A DNA stretch of 17,582 nucleotides from CAZSRL01 sp964609615. GTDB taxonomy: Bacteria > Bacillota_I > Bacilli_A > RF39 > UBA660. Under the pieces are notes generated by a model that had not been told where the DNA came from, ran no database searches, and was given only the letters and a program-made list of their open reading frames with translations. The position numbers and the translations under genes were made by a program. The stretch covers positions 1 to 17,582 of the forward strand of contig CAZSRL010000016.1 of NCBI GenBank assembly GCA_964609615.1, in the 5' to 3' direction. This document shows, piece by piece, positions 1 to 7,377 of this stretch. Positions within the stretch are counted from its first letter, which is position 1, and each line of letters opens with the position of its first letter.

Positions 1-39
1 TATGCTTAACGCTCATTATTTAATTTTTTTGAGACATTT

Positions 40-1740
40 TCAAAAGTTATTGACACTATTATTACCATATTTTTGGTTAAATTTTTCTATTTGGCTCATT
101 CTTTTTACTTTAGGTTTATCATTATTTATTTCTTCAACCTCTTCATCATTATCTCTTTCTTCATATGTTATGTATTTTCCAGATGGATATGCAGTTATAA
201 TGTTTTTTGTTCCAGGTAATACATTAACAGAGATGTGATTTAAAGAAGAATTATTATTATGACCTACATTTTCATATGGTATTAAATAAACATCTAACAT
301 TTTATTAATAATAAAGTTTTCTTCTGATAAATTATTTTTCATGTATATAAATAATTCATTAATATCAATTTCTTTATTAAAATTATTATAATCTTTATCA
401 GAATCATAATGCCTTTTAATGTGTTCAATCGCATCTTCTTCTTTATAATTTCTAATTTGGTTTGCTAAATACTGAGTTGAATAAATATCAAAATCATCAA
501 TTTCTTTTTTATCAATATTATTTAAAAATGTTTCTGCTTTCTTTATTCTTATTGAAAATTCTTTATTAATATATGAATTTTTATTACAAATAAATTTTAT
601 TTTTTCAAAAATACACCTTGCTTTATCAAAATTAGTTTCATGTATAGAAATATTCATATATTTAAATAAAGATTCTAAATCATCACCTTTTTCTATAATC
701 ATTTCTTTTGCTAAATCGTAATTTTTTCTTAGTATTTGTATATCTATTAAAAATGAATCCGCTACACCAGGGAAAATTTCATTATTTTCCTTCAAACGGT
801 TTAAAAGTGATTCAGCTTTATCTAATTTAGATTGATACATTAATACCCTAGCAATAGAAAGCTCTACTTCTTTTTTCTTATAAGGTTCTATATACTCATT
901 ATTTAATAAATCTTTAAATATTACCATAGCACCGTCTAAGTCTCCTTGAGTAATATTTATTAATCCAATATAATAATTTATCACAATCTTTTTTCTTTCA
1001 TTTTCTACATTATTACCCAATAATTTATCACATACAATTTTACTCTTATTAAAAATTTCTAAACTATTTTTATATCTTTTAAACTTATAATTAATTATAC
1101 CAACATCTGTTAAATACATTAAATAAAACTTTCTATTATTTTTAGTGGATAAAACTTTATCATCTATTTCACTAATAATTTTTTCCGCTTTCCTTAAATC
1201 AGAATAACTTCCACTACTAACATACATTCTAGATAAAGAAATTCTAGCTTTTTGTTCTAATAAAATATCTTTAGAATAGTTGTTCTTACTTTTATATTCA
1301 ATAGTTTTTTTTGCATATTTTTCTGCCTCATCCATATTTCCTTTTTGTTTATATATAGTATGTATTAGATAGTATGCATATTTTTTATAATTACCTTTAT
1401 CTTTAATAGAAGTTAAATAATATTTTATAGCATTATCTAAATCTCCATATTTATGATATGCATTACCAAGAGTAAAGTTAATGTAAGATTTATCATTTTC
1501 TTTTAAGTTAGGTAAATCTTTTAATTCTTTTAATATTTCTATAGCTTCTTCATATTTTTTTTCAATATATAAGATTTTAGCATATTCAATATTTGCATAT
1601 AGATTAGTTGAATATATTCCAAAATATTCATTTAACAAATCTTTTGCTTCATCTACATAACCATCAGTTATAAAAGCTCTAACCTCTCTTATCGTATTAA
1701 TATCATTATCTACTATATTATATTTCTTTTTTTTCATCAT
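40..1740 (-). CDS. TPR-repeat protein of unknown function
   Basis: The 566-residue product is built almost entirely of degenerate helical pairs typical of tetratricopeptide repeats. Clear examples fall at residues ~48-80 (YANIEYAKILYIEKKYEEAI), ~86-115 (FTLGNAYHKYGDLDNAIKYY) and ~255-280 (YYIGLINITQGDLDGAMVIF). No signal peptide or membrane segment is visible, so a cytoplasmic scaffold or protein-binding role is inferred. The last ~110 residues are not TPR-like: a short hydrophobic stretch (HISVNVLPGTKNIITAYPSG) leads into an acidic linker and a basic tail (RMSQIEKFNQKYG). The start is ATG ATG. The ribosome site AGGGGTG is only 4 bases from the first ATG, so the second (1737) may be the real start. 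It is transcribed alone from its own promoter, downstream of the Smr terminator. Partner and pathway are unknown; I do not recognise a named family beyond TPR. Confidence 0.85.
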   Translation of the reverse strand: MMKKKKYNIVDNDINTIREVRAFITDGYVDEAKDLLNEYFGIYSTNLYANIEYAKILYIEKKYEEAIEILKELKDLPNLKENDKSYINFTLGNAYHKYGDLDNAIKYYLTSIKDKGNYKKYAYYLIHTIYKQKGNMDEAEKYAKKTIEYKSKNNYSKDILLEQKARISLSRMYVSSGSYSDLRKAEKIISEIDDKVLSTKNNRKFYLMYLTDVGIINYKFKRYKNSLEIFNKSKIVCDKLLGNNVENERKKIVINYYIGLINITQGDLDGAMVIFKDLLNNEYIEPYKKKEVELSIARVLMYQSKLDKAESLLNRLKENNEIFPGVADSFLIDIQILRKNYDLAKEMIIEKGDDLESLFKYMNISIHETNFDKARCIFEKIKFICNKNSYINKEFSIRIKKAETFLNNIDKKEIDDFDIYSTQYLANQIRNYKEEDAIEHIKRHYDSDKDYNNFNKEIDINELFIYMKNNLSEENFIINKMLDVYLIPYENVGHNNNSSLNHISVNVLPGTKNIITAYPSGKYITYEERDNDEEVEEINNDKPKVKRMSQIEKFNQKYGNNSVNNF

Positions 1741-1765
1741 TACACCCCTATTTTTTCGTTTCTAT

Positions 1766-1794
1766 ATAATAACACTTTTACCCCTAAAAAGCAA
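1766..1794 (-). promoter_or_regulatory. Promoter of the TPR gene
   Basis: On the minus strand, TTGCTT (1789-1794) and TATTAT (1766-1771) are separated by exactly 17 bases, about 25 bases ahead of the TPR gene start. The -35 box touches the U-tract of the preceding terminator. Confidence 0.5.
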
Positions 1795-1795
1795 G

Positions 1796-1817
1796 AAAAA
1801 AACAAGATTTTCATCTT
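1796..1817 (-). terminator. Intrinsic terminator overlapping the smr stop codon
   Basis: On the minus strand AAGAT and ATCTT form a 5-bp stem around a GAAA tetraloop, then G and seven U. The stop codon TGA of the Smr gene (1811-1813) lies inside the hairpin. The stem is weak but the tetraloop and U-tract are good. Confidence 0.55.
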
Positions 1818-2083
1818 ATTTCAACAATAGTCACACCTAAATTATTATTATCTAATTTAAAACTTATTACTTTTTTTTCTTTGCTTAAATACAAATGTAT
1901 TTCTCTTCTTAATATACCTTCTCCTATGCCATGAATAACAACCATTTTTTTATTATTTAATGCATAGTTTTCTTCAACAAACTCCCTCGTTTTCATAACA
2001 GCATAAACTCTATCATATCCATGCAGATCAATACTTGGATAAATATCAATAAATGGATCATGCATTTTCTTTAAAGATTTCAT
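1811..2083 (-). CDS. Stand-alone Smr-domain protein
   Basis: The 90-residue product is essentially one Smr (small MutS-related) domain. The two signature motifs are present: DLHG at residues 19-22 and the glycine loop IHGIGEGILR at ~50-59, followed by the usual TIVEIR C-terminus. Smr domains bind or nick nucleic acid; single-domain versions are often suggested to act on branched DNA or on mRNA in collided ribosomes, but nothing here says which. The start at 2083 has AGAGG six bases upstream inside the kinase gene, giving a 26-base overlap with pfkB and probable translational coupling. An alternative start at Met7 would shorten the overlap to 8 bases. A terminator overlaps the stop codon, so this is the last gene of the unit. 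Confidence 0.85.
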   Translation of the reverse strand: MKSLKKMHDPFIDIYPSIDLHGYDRVYAVMKTREFVEENYALNNKKMVVIHGIGEGILRREIHLYLSKEKKVISFKLDNNNLGVTIVEIR

Positions 2084-2963
2084 TTACTTCCTCTAAAGAT
2101 GGTATGCTATAACGTGTTCCAATGTTTAAAACAGAAAGACCTGCGGTAATATTTGCAAACTTGCATATTTGTTCTAGATTAAAATTCCTTGTAAGCCCAT
2201 ATACAAACGCTCCATGAAAAATATCACCAGCACCAGTTGTATCTGTTGCTCTAACTTTTAATCCCGCAATTAATTTTAATTTATTATTTTCTTTTATTAA
2301 ACAACCTTTATCTTCCAAGGTAATTACAATAATATTTTTAAACTTTTTTTCTAATGTTTCCATAATACTAATTAAAGTAGATGGATTATCAAAATCAAAT
2401 TTCTTTTCAGCTACTGTTTCCGCAAAACCTTTAGAACAAACTAAATAATCAACCTTACTAGCAAGACTTAATAAATCATCATTAATCCTCCCAGCATCTA
2501 ATACAGTAATAGCTTTTGGAAATTTTTCTAATGCTTTAATACTACCATTATAATTATGACCATCTAAATGAATTATATCGGGTGTAAAATCTTTATCATA
2601 AGTATTATTTTTAAAAGTAGCATATAAATTAGAATAATTAAACAAAGTTCTTGAACCATTCTTTTTATTAATTAAAATAAAACTAATAGTAGTATCAACT
2701 TTATCATTAATTTCCATATATTTTGTATCTACTCCGATACTCTTAAACTCATTTATTATTCTATTACCAAATACATCATTACCAACAACACCTTTATAAG
2801 TAGTATCAATTCCCCATTTACCTAAAAGAAATGCAGCAGTTGCGGCAGGTCCTCCGCCGCATTCTACAACATTATCTATTCTATATTTAGTATTTTCTTT
2901 TGGATAATTATCCACTGGCATACTTATATCATAACTAGCATGCCCTATGCAAAGAACTTTCAT
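2058..2963 (-). CDS. PfkB-family (ribokinase-like) sugar kinase
   Basis: The 301-residue length is usual for ribokinase-like PfkB kinases, which transfer phosphate from ATP to a sugar or nucleoside hydroxyl. The N-terminal substrate-side di-glycine motif (VVECGGGPAATAA, ~32-44) and the C-terminal PfkB signature DTTGAGDIFHGAF (241-253) are intact; Asp247 is the expected catalytic base and GAG the anion hole. The NxxE-like Mg/ATP region is diverged to CSKGFAE (176-182). The substrate cannot be told from sequence. AGGGGAAG lies a few bases ahead of the ATG. The gene follows the large pilin-like gene by only 24 bases and overlaps smr, so the three are probably cotranscribed. The link to pili may be purely positional. 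Confidence 0.9.
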   Translation of the reverse strand: MKVLCIGHASYDISMPVDNYPKENTKYRIDNVVECGGGPAATAAFLLGKWGIDTTYKGVVGNDVFGNRIINEFKSIGVDTKYMEINDKVDTTISFILINKKNGSRTLFNYSNLYATFKNNTYDKDFTPDIIHLDGHNYNGSIKALEKFPKAITVLDAGRINDDLLSLASKVDYLVCSKGFAETVAEKKFDFDNPSTLISIMETLEKKFKNIIVITLEDKGCLIKENNKLKLIAGLKVRATDTTGAGDIFHGAFVYGLTRNFNLEQICKFANITAGLSVLNIGTRYSIPSLEEVNEIFKENA

Positions 2964-2987
2964 GTTACTTCCCCTTTTTTTATTTTT

Positions 2988-4931
2988 TTATTCTGCTTTA
3001 GGATACTCTTGAGTTATTTTTAAATAACCATTGCTTCCCTGTATATTTGTTCCAGAATCATTTTTATAAGTACCAGTTGATCCCTCTGTAGTAGATGTTA
3101 TATTATTTTTATTAATATAATTTTGTCCACCTGAACCTTGGTTAATTACATCTTTTGAATTTATACATGATGGTGTATCTCCAGTTGAACAATAATTATT
3201 TGATGATGAACAAGTAACATTTTTTATTTTCCAAGTTTCACAATCACACGAATTACATCTTTTATAAGTTTTACATCCACAACAACCTACACTTGTACAA
3301 GATTTATTGTACGTTCCACAACATGATTTTGTACATGATTTTTCCTTTCTTTCACATTGATCATATGTCCATTTATAATTCCAAGAAGTACAATAATCTC
3401 TTTTGCTGTTACCATGATTATGATTACATGGAGGGCTAGGAGAAAAACGACAATCTACACATTTACTATCAAAATTCCATCTTCTATAATGGTTTAAAGT
3501 AGAAAATTCGCATTTTGAAACACCAGAACTTTTTTTTGATGATCTCCAACCTGTTCGAGTATTATCTCCAAAATCATACTTCCATCCACAACAACTTCCA
3601 CTTTTACATGAGTTATTTCCAGTTCCACAGCATGAACTTGTACATGTGTTTGCTGTTTCACAATCACAACTTGAACATCTTTTACGTGTTTGGCAGCCAT
3701 CTCTTACCGTACCTGTAACACATTGTTTATATGTGTTTCCAGCTCCAGAGCCTCCACCATATAAACCATTTGAACCGTTAACTGCGGTTGTTTTTGTAAT
3801 AGGACCTAGTCCAACTCCACCGTTACCTCCAGATGTTGTTAAAATATTACTATCATTAGAAACTGTTGTGTTTGCATTTGCTTTATCACTTCCTCCGCCT
3901 CCACCAGCTGCTGCAAAAACTATCGTTCCATTTACTTTGATATATGTTGCATCTCCACCATTATTTGATGTTGCTTTATTTCCATCTTGTCCTCCACCTA
4001 GTTTTGATTCTGTTCCGCCAACACCTATTTTTATTTTATCTCCTGCGTTTAAATTAATTTTTGCAATTAATTGTGCTCCACTTGAGGATGCAGTTCCATT
4101 AAGCTTTCCTTTAGCACCAACACCCATAATTTCATATGTTCTTGTTAAGTCAACTGTTATTTCTTCTTCTTTTGCTAAATAATAGTATTCTCCTTCTATT
4201 GATGAAGTAAATTGTACTTCATAAGATGATGTTGATATTTCTGCTTTATTATAATTTTTAAATTTATATGTACATTTTACTTTAAATGGGTTTGAATTAT
4301 TATATTTATTTATTTTTTCTGCATTATCTTTATAATCACAGCTTACAGAGTCTGGTGAAACCACTTCTTCTTTTGATAAAGATTGTCCATCTGGTGAAAT
4401 AATGTTTACATTTTCAAATGGATCAAATGTTGATTTTTTATCTTTAACCTTTATTTTATATATTTTTGCTTTAGCAAAAATACCAGGAGTTGGTGGTTCA
4501 TTATATTCAGCTATTAAACCTTTTAAATTTTTTCCATCAACTTCATTTTCATCATAATATAATTTTACATAATTTCTTTCATAATTAAATTTTTGTCCTG
4601 ATTTAGGATTAATTAAATTATTATCTATCAAACCTTTGTCAGCTAATTTTTCTAAAGTTAATTGATAAAATGTTCCTTTTTCATTATATAAATTTTGTTT
4701 TAATATTAGTTTTTGAATGGTTGTGTTATTATTTAAAGTTAATGTTTCATCTTCTCTTTTTTCTAACCATACTTCCGCTGCGGTTTCAAATTCATTTACC
4801 ATTCTATTATATTCTTTTTGTTTTGAATTGTCTAAAATTTTATTAAACGTAATAAAACCTGTAATACTTATAATTAATATTATTGATATTGTTACAAGCA
4901 TTTCAATTAATGTAAATCCATTTCTATTCAA
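2988..4931 (-). CDS. Large type IV pilin-like protein with glycine-rich and Cys-rich domains
   Basis: The N-terminus is a class III prepilin signal: a short basic leader, then GFTLIEMLV with Gly at the peptidase site and Glu5 of the mature protein, and a hydrophobic helix to about residue 30. The frame opens at GTG 4940 (650 residues), but the ribosome site (AAGGAAGTGA) sits almost on that GTG. TTG at 4931 is better spaced and gives the usual MNRNGFTLIE start, so I use it; residue numbers here count from 4940. Residues ~35-150 are pilin-like, followed by a short beta-rich part with a likely C201-C223 pair. Residues ~255-400 are a glycine-rich domain (AAAGGGGGS, GGGSGAGNTY) that seems to resume at ~602-648 (GSGGQNYIN, GNGYLKI-like end). 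Between them lies a 185-residue insert with 30 cysteines. It is inferred to be a disulfide-rich surface or minor pilin displayed outside the cell. It heads the unit with pfkB and smr. Confidence 0.8.
   Translation of the reverse strand: MNRNGFTLIEMLVTISIILIISITGFITFNKILDNSKQKEYNRMVNEFETAAEVWLEKREDETLTLNNNTTIQKLILKQNLYNEKGTFYQLTLEKLADKGLIDNNLINPKSGQKFNYERNYVKLYYDENEVDGKNLKGLIAEYNEPPTPGIFAKAKIYKIKVKDKKSTFDPFENVNIISPDGQSLSKEEVVSPDSVSCDYKDNAEKINKYNNSNPFKVKCTYKFKNYNKAEISTSSYEVQFTSSIEGEYYYLAKEEEITVDLTRTYEIMGVGAKGKLNGTASSSGAQLIAKINLNAGDKIKIGVGGTESKLGGGQDGNKATSNNGGDATYIKVNGTIVFAAAGGGGGSDKANANTTVSNDSNILTTSGGNGGVGLGPITKTTAVNGSNGLYGGGSGAGNTYKQCVTGTVRDGCQTRKRCSSCDCETANTCTSSCCGTGNNSCKSGSCCGWKYDFGDNTRTGWRSSKKSSGVSKCEFSTLNHYRRWNFDSKCVDCRFSPSPPCNHNHGNSKRDYCTSWNYKWTYDQCERKEKSCTKSCCGTYNKSCTSVGCCGCKTYKRCNSCDCETWKIKNVTCSSSNNYCSTGDTPSCINSKDVINQGSGGQNYINKNNITSTTEGSTGTYKNDSGTNIQGSNGYLKITQEYPKAE
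3240..3695 (-). repeat. Two cysteine modules repeated in mirror order inside the pilin-like gene
   Basis: Module A is C-x5-C-x2-C-x-C. It occurs at residues 416-427 (DNA 3660-3695) and again at 556-567 (3240-3275), ending in SCDCET both times. Module B is C-x3-CC-x6-C-x4-CC. It occurs at residues 433-451 (3588-3644) and 536-554 (3279-3335), both with SCCGT. Cysteine spacings are identical between copies. Protein order is A-B, about 85 residues with scattered cysteines, then B-A. Related DNA words also remain, such as TTTCACAATCACA on the plus strand in both A copies, which points to duplication rather than convergence. Confidence 0.75.
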
Positions 4932-4957
4932 ATCATTCACTTCCTTACTATATAAAT

Positions 4958-4986
4958 ATTTTACTATTTTTTTTTAGTTTTTACAA
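4958..4986 (-). promoter_or_regulatory. Promoter of the pilin-like/pfkB/smr unit
   Basis: On the minus strand, TTGTAA (4981-4986) and TAAAAT (4958-4963) have a 17-base spacer, close ahead of the pilin-like gene and just after the fic terminator. Confidence 0.5.
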
Positions 4987-4987
4987 T

Positions 4988-5014
4988 AAAAAAATGACTT
5001 AAAGTCATTTTTTT
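4988..5014. terminator. Symmetrical hairpin terminator after fic
   Basis: A7-TGACTT, one A, then AAGTCA-T7 is a perfect 13-bp inverted repeat. The A/T tracts on both sides make it read as a U-tailed terminator in either direction. It sits 8 bases beyond the fic stop codon and separates fic from the pilin-like unit. Confidence 0.8.
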
Positions 5015-5022
5015 AGAATTAT

Positions 5023-5637
5023 TTAATTATTTTTATCTATTTCATTAATAGAATAAGTATTATATCCTTCATATTGATAACTTATATCTATTCCTTTCAT
5101 AAATACTTGTCTATCTTCTGTTTTTTTTGTTAAAGCATTTTGAAGTAATAAACTTATTTCAACATCTTTTATTGGGCTTCTTTTTATTGCTAATAAATAT
5201 TCTTCTTTATTTACTTTACTCCAATCAATAACTTGATTTAATTCTTTTTTTAACATCATATCTAACCATATGCGTGTACTTCTTCCATTACCTTCTCTAA
5301 AAGGATGTGCAATATTCATTTCAACATATTTTTTTAAAATGTTTTCAAAATTATTTTGAGGCATATCATCAATTTTATTTAATATTTCTTCTAAATACAT
5401 ACAAGAAGCAAATCTAAAATTACCTTTTGTAATATTTTCTTTTCTGATTATTCATGCAAAAGAATATATATCTTCAAATAAATATTTATGTATACTTGAA
5501 AGGCCTTTAAATGTCCCAATTTCAAACTCATCTAGTTTTTTTGTATCAAATAATCTTAATGCTTTTAATTTGGTAATTTTTTCTTCTTCGTTTGCAAGTT
5601 CAATTTGACTTGTAATTCCTAATTTATTTTTTAAGAT
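5023..5637 (-). pseudogene. fic: Fic-family AMP-transferase, broken by start loss and in-frame TGA
   Basis: Reading frame and homology run unbroken from 5637 to 5023, giving a 204-residue class III-type Fic protein. Such enzymes transfer AMP from ATP to hydroxyls of target proteins. The catalytic loop HPFREGNGR is intact at residues 111-119, and the C-terminal inhibitory motif SxxxEG is present as SYQYEG (~186-191). Two lesions are visible. The expected start, 7 bases after a perfect AGGAGG, is ATC instead of ATG (then LKNKLGIT). Codon 62, in the conserved FAGxIR turn, is TGA where GGA (Gly) is expected, so one G-to-T change explains it. An ATG at 5400 opens a 125-residue remnant that keeps the catalytic loop and inhibitory motif but has no ribosome site and lacks the N-terminal helices. 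Promoter and terminator are intact, suggesting recent loss. Reading TGA as Trp is unlikely because neighbours use TGG for Trp and TGA as stop. Confidence 0.85.
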
Positions 5638-5661
5638 TTAATTACCTCCTTTTACACTAAT

Positions 5662-5670
5662 ATTATACCA
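5662..5670 (-). promoter_or_regulatory. Extended -10 promoter of the fic pseudogene
   Basis: On the minus strand TGGTATAAT is a perfect extended -10 element, 25 bases ahead of the lost fic start codon, with AGGAGG (5645-5650) in between. The -35 region is weak. Confidence 0.55.
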
Positions 5671-5727
5671 TATCCTAGAGATTTAAACATCTATATATAA
5701 AATATTAGCATTTATACCTACAAATTT

Positions 5728-7377
5728 TTATTTAATATTAGCTGATTTAATAGCTGCTTGAGCTGCGGCTAATCTAGCAATTGGAACTCTATATGGACTA
5801 CATGAAACGTAGTCTACTCCAATTCTATCTAAAAACTCTATACTTTTTGGATCTGCTCCTTGTTCTCCACATACTCCTATTATTAGATCTTTATTTGTTT
5901 TTCTTCCTTCTCTTAAACCAATTTCTATTAGTTTTCCAACACCTTTTATATCTAATCTTACAAATGGATCATATTCAAATATTCCTTTTTCATAATAATC
6001 ATTTAAAAACTTTGATGCATCATCTCTAGAAAAGCCATAAGTCATTTGTGTTAAATCGTTTGTACCAAAACTATAAAAGTCTACATGAGGAGATATATTT
6101 CTTGATATAAGAGTTGCTCTTGGTATTTCCATCATTGTTCCAAGACTATAGTTTAGTTTAACTCCCATTTCTTTTAAAATTTTCTTTATTTCTTCTTCTA
6201 TTATTTCTTTTAAATATAAAAGTTCTTTTGTTTCTCCTATTAAAGGTATCATTATTTCTGGTTCTATTTTATATCCTCTTTTATTTAGATTAATAGCTGC
6301 TTTTATAATTGCTCTTGTTTGCATTTTAGCTATTTCAGGATATGTTATAGCAAGTCTACAACCACGGTGTCCCATCATAGGGTTAAATTCTTTTAAATCT
6401 TCTATTCTTTGTATTAAATCATTATGATTAATATTTAATTCTTTTGATAGCTTTAATATTTCATATCTATCTTTTGGTAAAAATTCATGAAGTGGCGGAT
6501 CTAAATATCTAACTACTACTTTATATGGATTCATTGTCTCAAATAATTTTTCAAAATCTGCTTGTTGAAAAGGAAGTATTAATTCTAGTGCTTCTTCTCT
6601 TTCTTTTTGTGTTGATGAAAGAATCATTTTTCTAAATGTTTTTATTCTTGTTTCATCAAAAAACATATGTTCTGTTCTGCATAAACCTATACCTTCTGCT
6701 CCAAATTTCTTTGCAATAAGAGCGTCTTTTGGAGTATCAGCATTTGTCCTTACTTTTAGTCTTCTTTCTTCATCAACCCATGACATAAATTTTTCAAAGT
6801 CTCCGCTTATTTTTGCTTCTTCTGTTTCTATTTTACCAATATATACATTACCAGTTGTACCATCTATACTTATATAATCATTTGTTCCAAGTTCTACTTT
6901 AGAAGGCATTATAAGCTTATTTGAAGCTTCATCTATTATAATATCTTCACATCCACATACACAACATCTACCCATTCCTCTTGCTACTACAGCTGCATGT
7001 GATGTCATTCCTCCTCTTATAGTAAGTATTGCTTTTACTACATTCATTCCTTCAATATCTTCAGGAGATGTTTCTTGTCTAACTAATACTAACTCTTTTT
7101 CTCCTTGTTTATTTCTTTGTATTGCTTCTTCAGCACTAAAACAAATTTTTCCATAGCCCGCTCCTGGTGAAGCAGCTAAACCAGTTGTTTCAACTGTTTT
7201 GTTTTTTATATCTACATCATTAAATTTATCATGAAGTAGTTGTTCTATGTTTTTTGCTTCTACCATTAAAATTGCTTCTTTTTTAGAAATCATTTTTTCT
7301 TCTACCAATGAAACAGCTATTTTTACTGATGCTGTTCCTGTTCTTTTTCCATTTCTTGTATAGTTTACCATCTTCAA
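5728..7377 (-). CDS. ppdK: PPDK C-terminal fragment (phosphohistidine and PEP domains)
   Basis: Homology begins at TRNGKRTG, about residue 7 of this frame. The apparent TTG start at 7377 is inside the N-terminal frame and has no ribosome site. It contains the catalytic His (TSHAAVV, ~residue 127 of the fragment), the barrel and the CGEQG active-site segment, all intact. It overlaps the N-terminal frame by 95 bases, so it would be made only by reinitiation or frameshifting, which I consider unlikely. Confidence 0.7.
   Translation of the reverse strand: MKMVNYTRNGKRTGTASVKIAVSLVEEKMISKKEAILMVEAKNIEQLLHDKFNDVDIKNKTVETTGLAASPGAGYGKICFSAEEAIQRNKQGEKELVLVRQETSPEDIEGMNVVKAILTIRGGMTSHAAVVARGMGRCCVCGCEDIIIDEASNKLIMPSKVELGTNDYISIDGTTGNVYIGKIETEEAKISGDFEKFMSWVDEERRLKVRTNADTPKDALIAKKFGAEGIGLCRTEHMFFDETRIKTFRKMILSSTQKEREEALELILPFQQADFEKLFETMNPYKVVVRYLDPPLHEFLPKDRYEILKLSKELNINHNDLIQRIEDLKEFNPMMGHRGCRLAITYPEIAKMQTRAIIKAAINLNKRGYKIEPEIMIPLIGETKELLYLKEIIEEEIKKILKEMGVKLNYSLGTMMEIPRATLISRNISPHVDFYSFGTNDLTQMTYGFSRDDASKFLNDYYEKGIFEYDPFVRLDIKGVGKLIEIGLREGRKTNKDLIIGVCGEQGADPKSIEFLDRIGVDYVSCSPYRVPIARLAAAQAAIKSANIK

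Noticed and set aside
3646..4182. 178-codon plus-strand frame rich in Pro and Ser
   Set aside because: It is the antisense shadow of the glycine-rich part of the pilin-like gene (Gly codons read back as Pro/Thr); no ribosome site.
5452..5454. Use of genetic code 4 (TGA = Trp), which would repair the Fic frame
   Set aside because: Intact genes here use TGG for Trp, and TGA ends the Smr, recombinase and RlmD genes exactly where the families end. The family residue at this place is Gly, one base from TGA.
5641..5727. A ppdK terminator between ppdK and fic
   Set aside because: I found no stem followed by a U-tract on the minus strand; the gap holds only the fic promoter and ribosome site.
5701..5742. 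9-base direct repeat AATATTAGC around the ppdK stop codon as a target duplication
   Set aside because: It is short, AT-rich and flanks only 24 bases with no element; likely chance.
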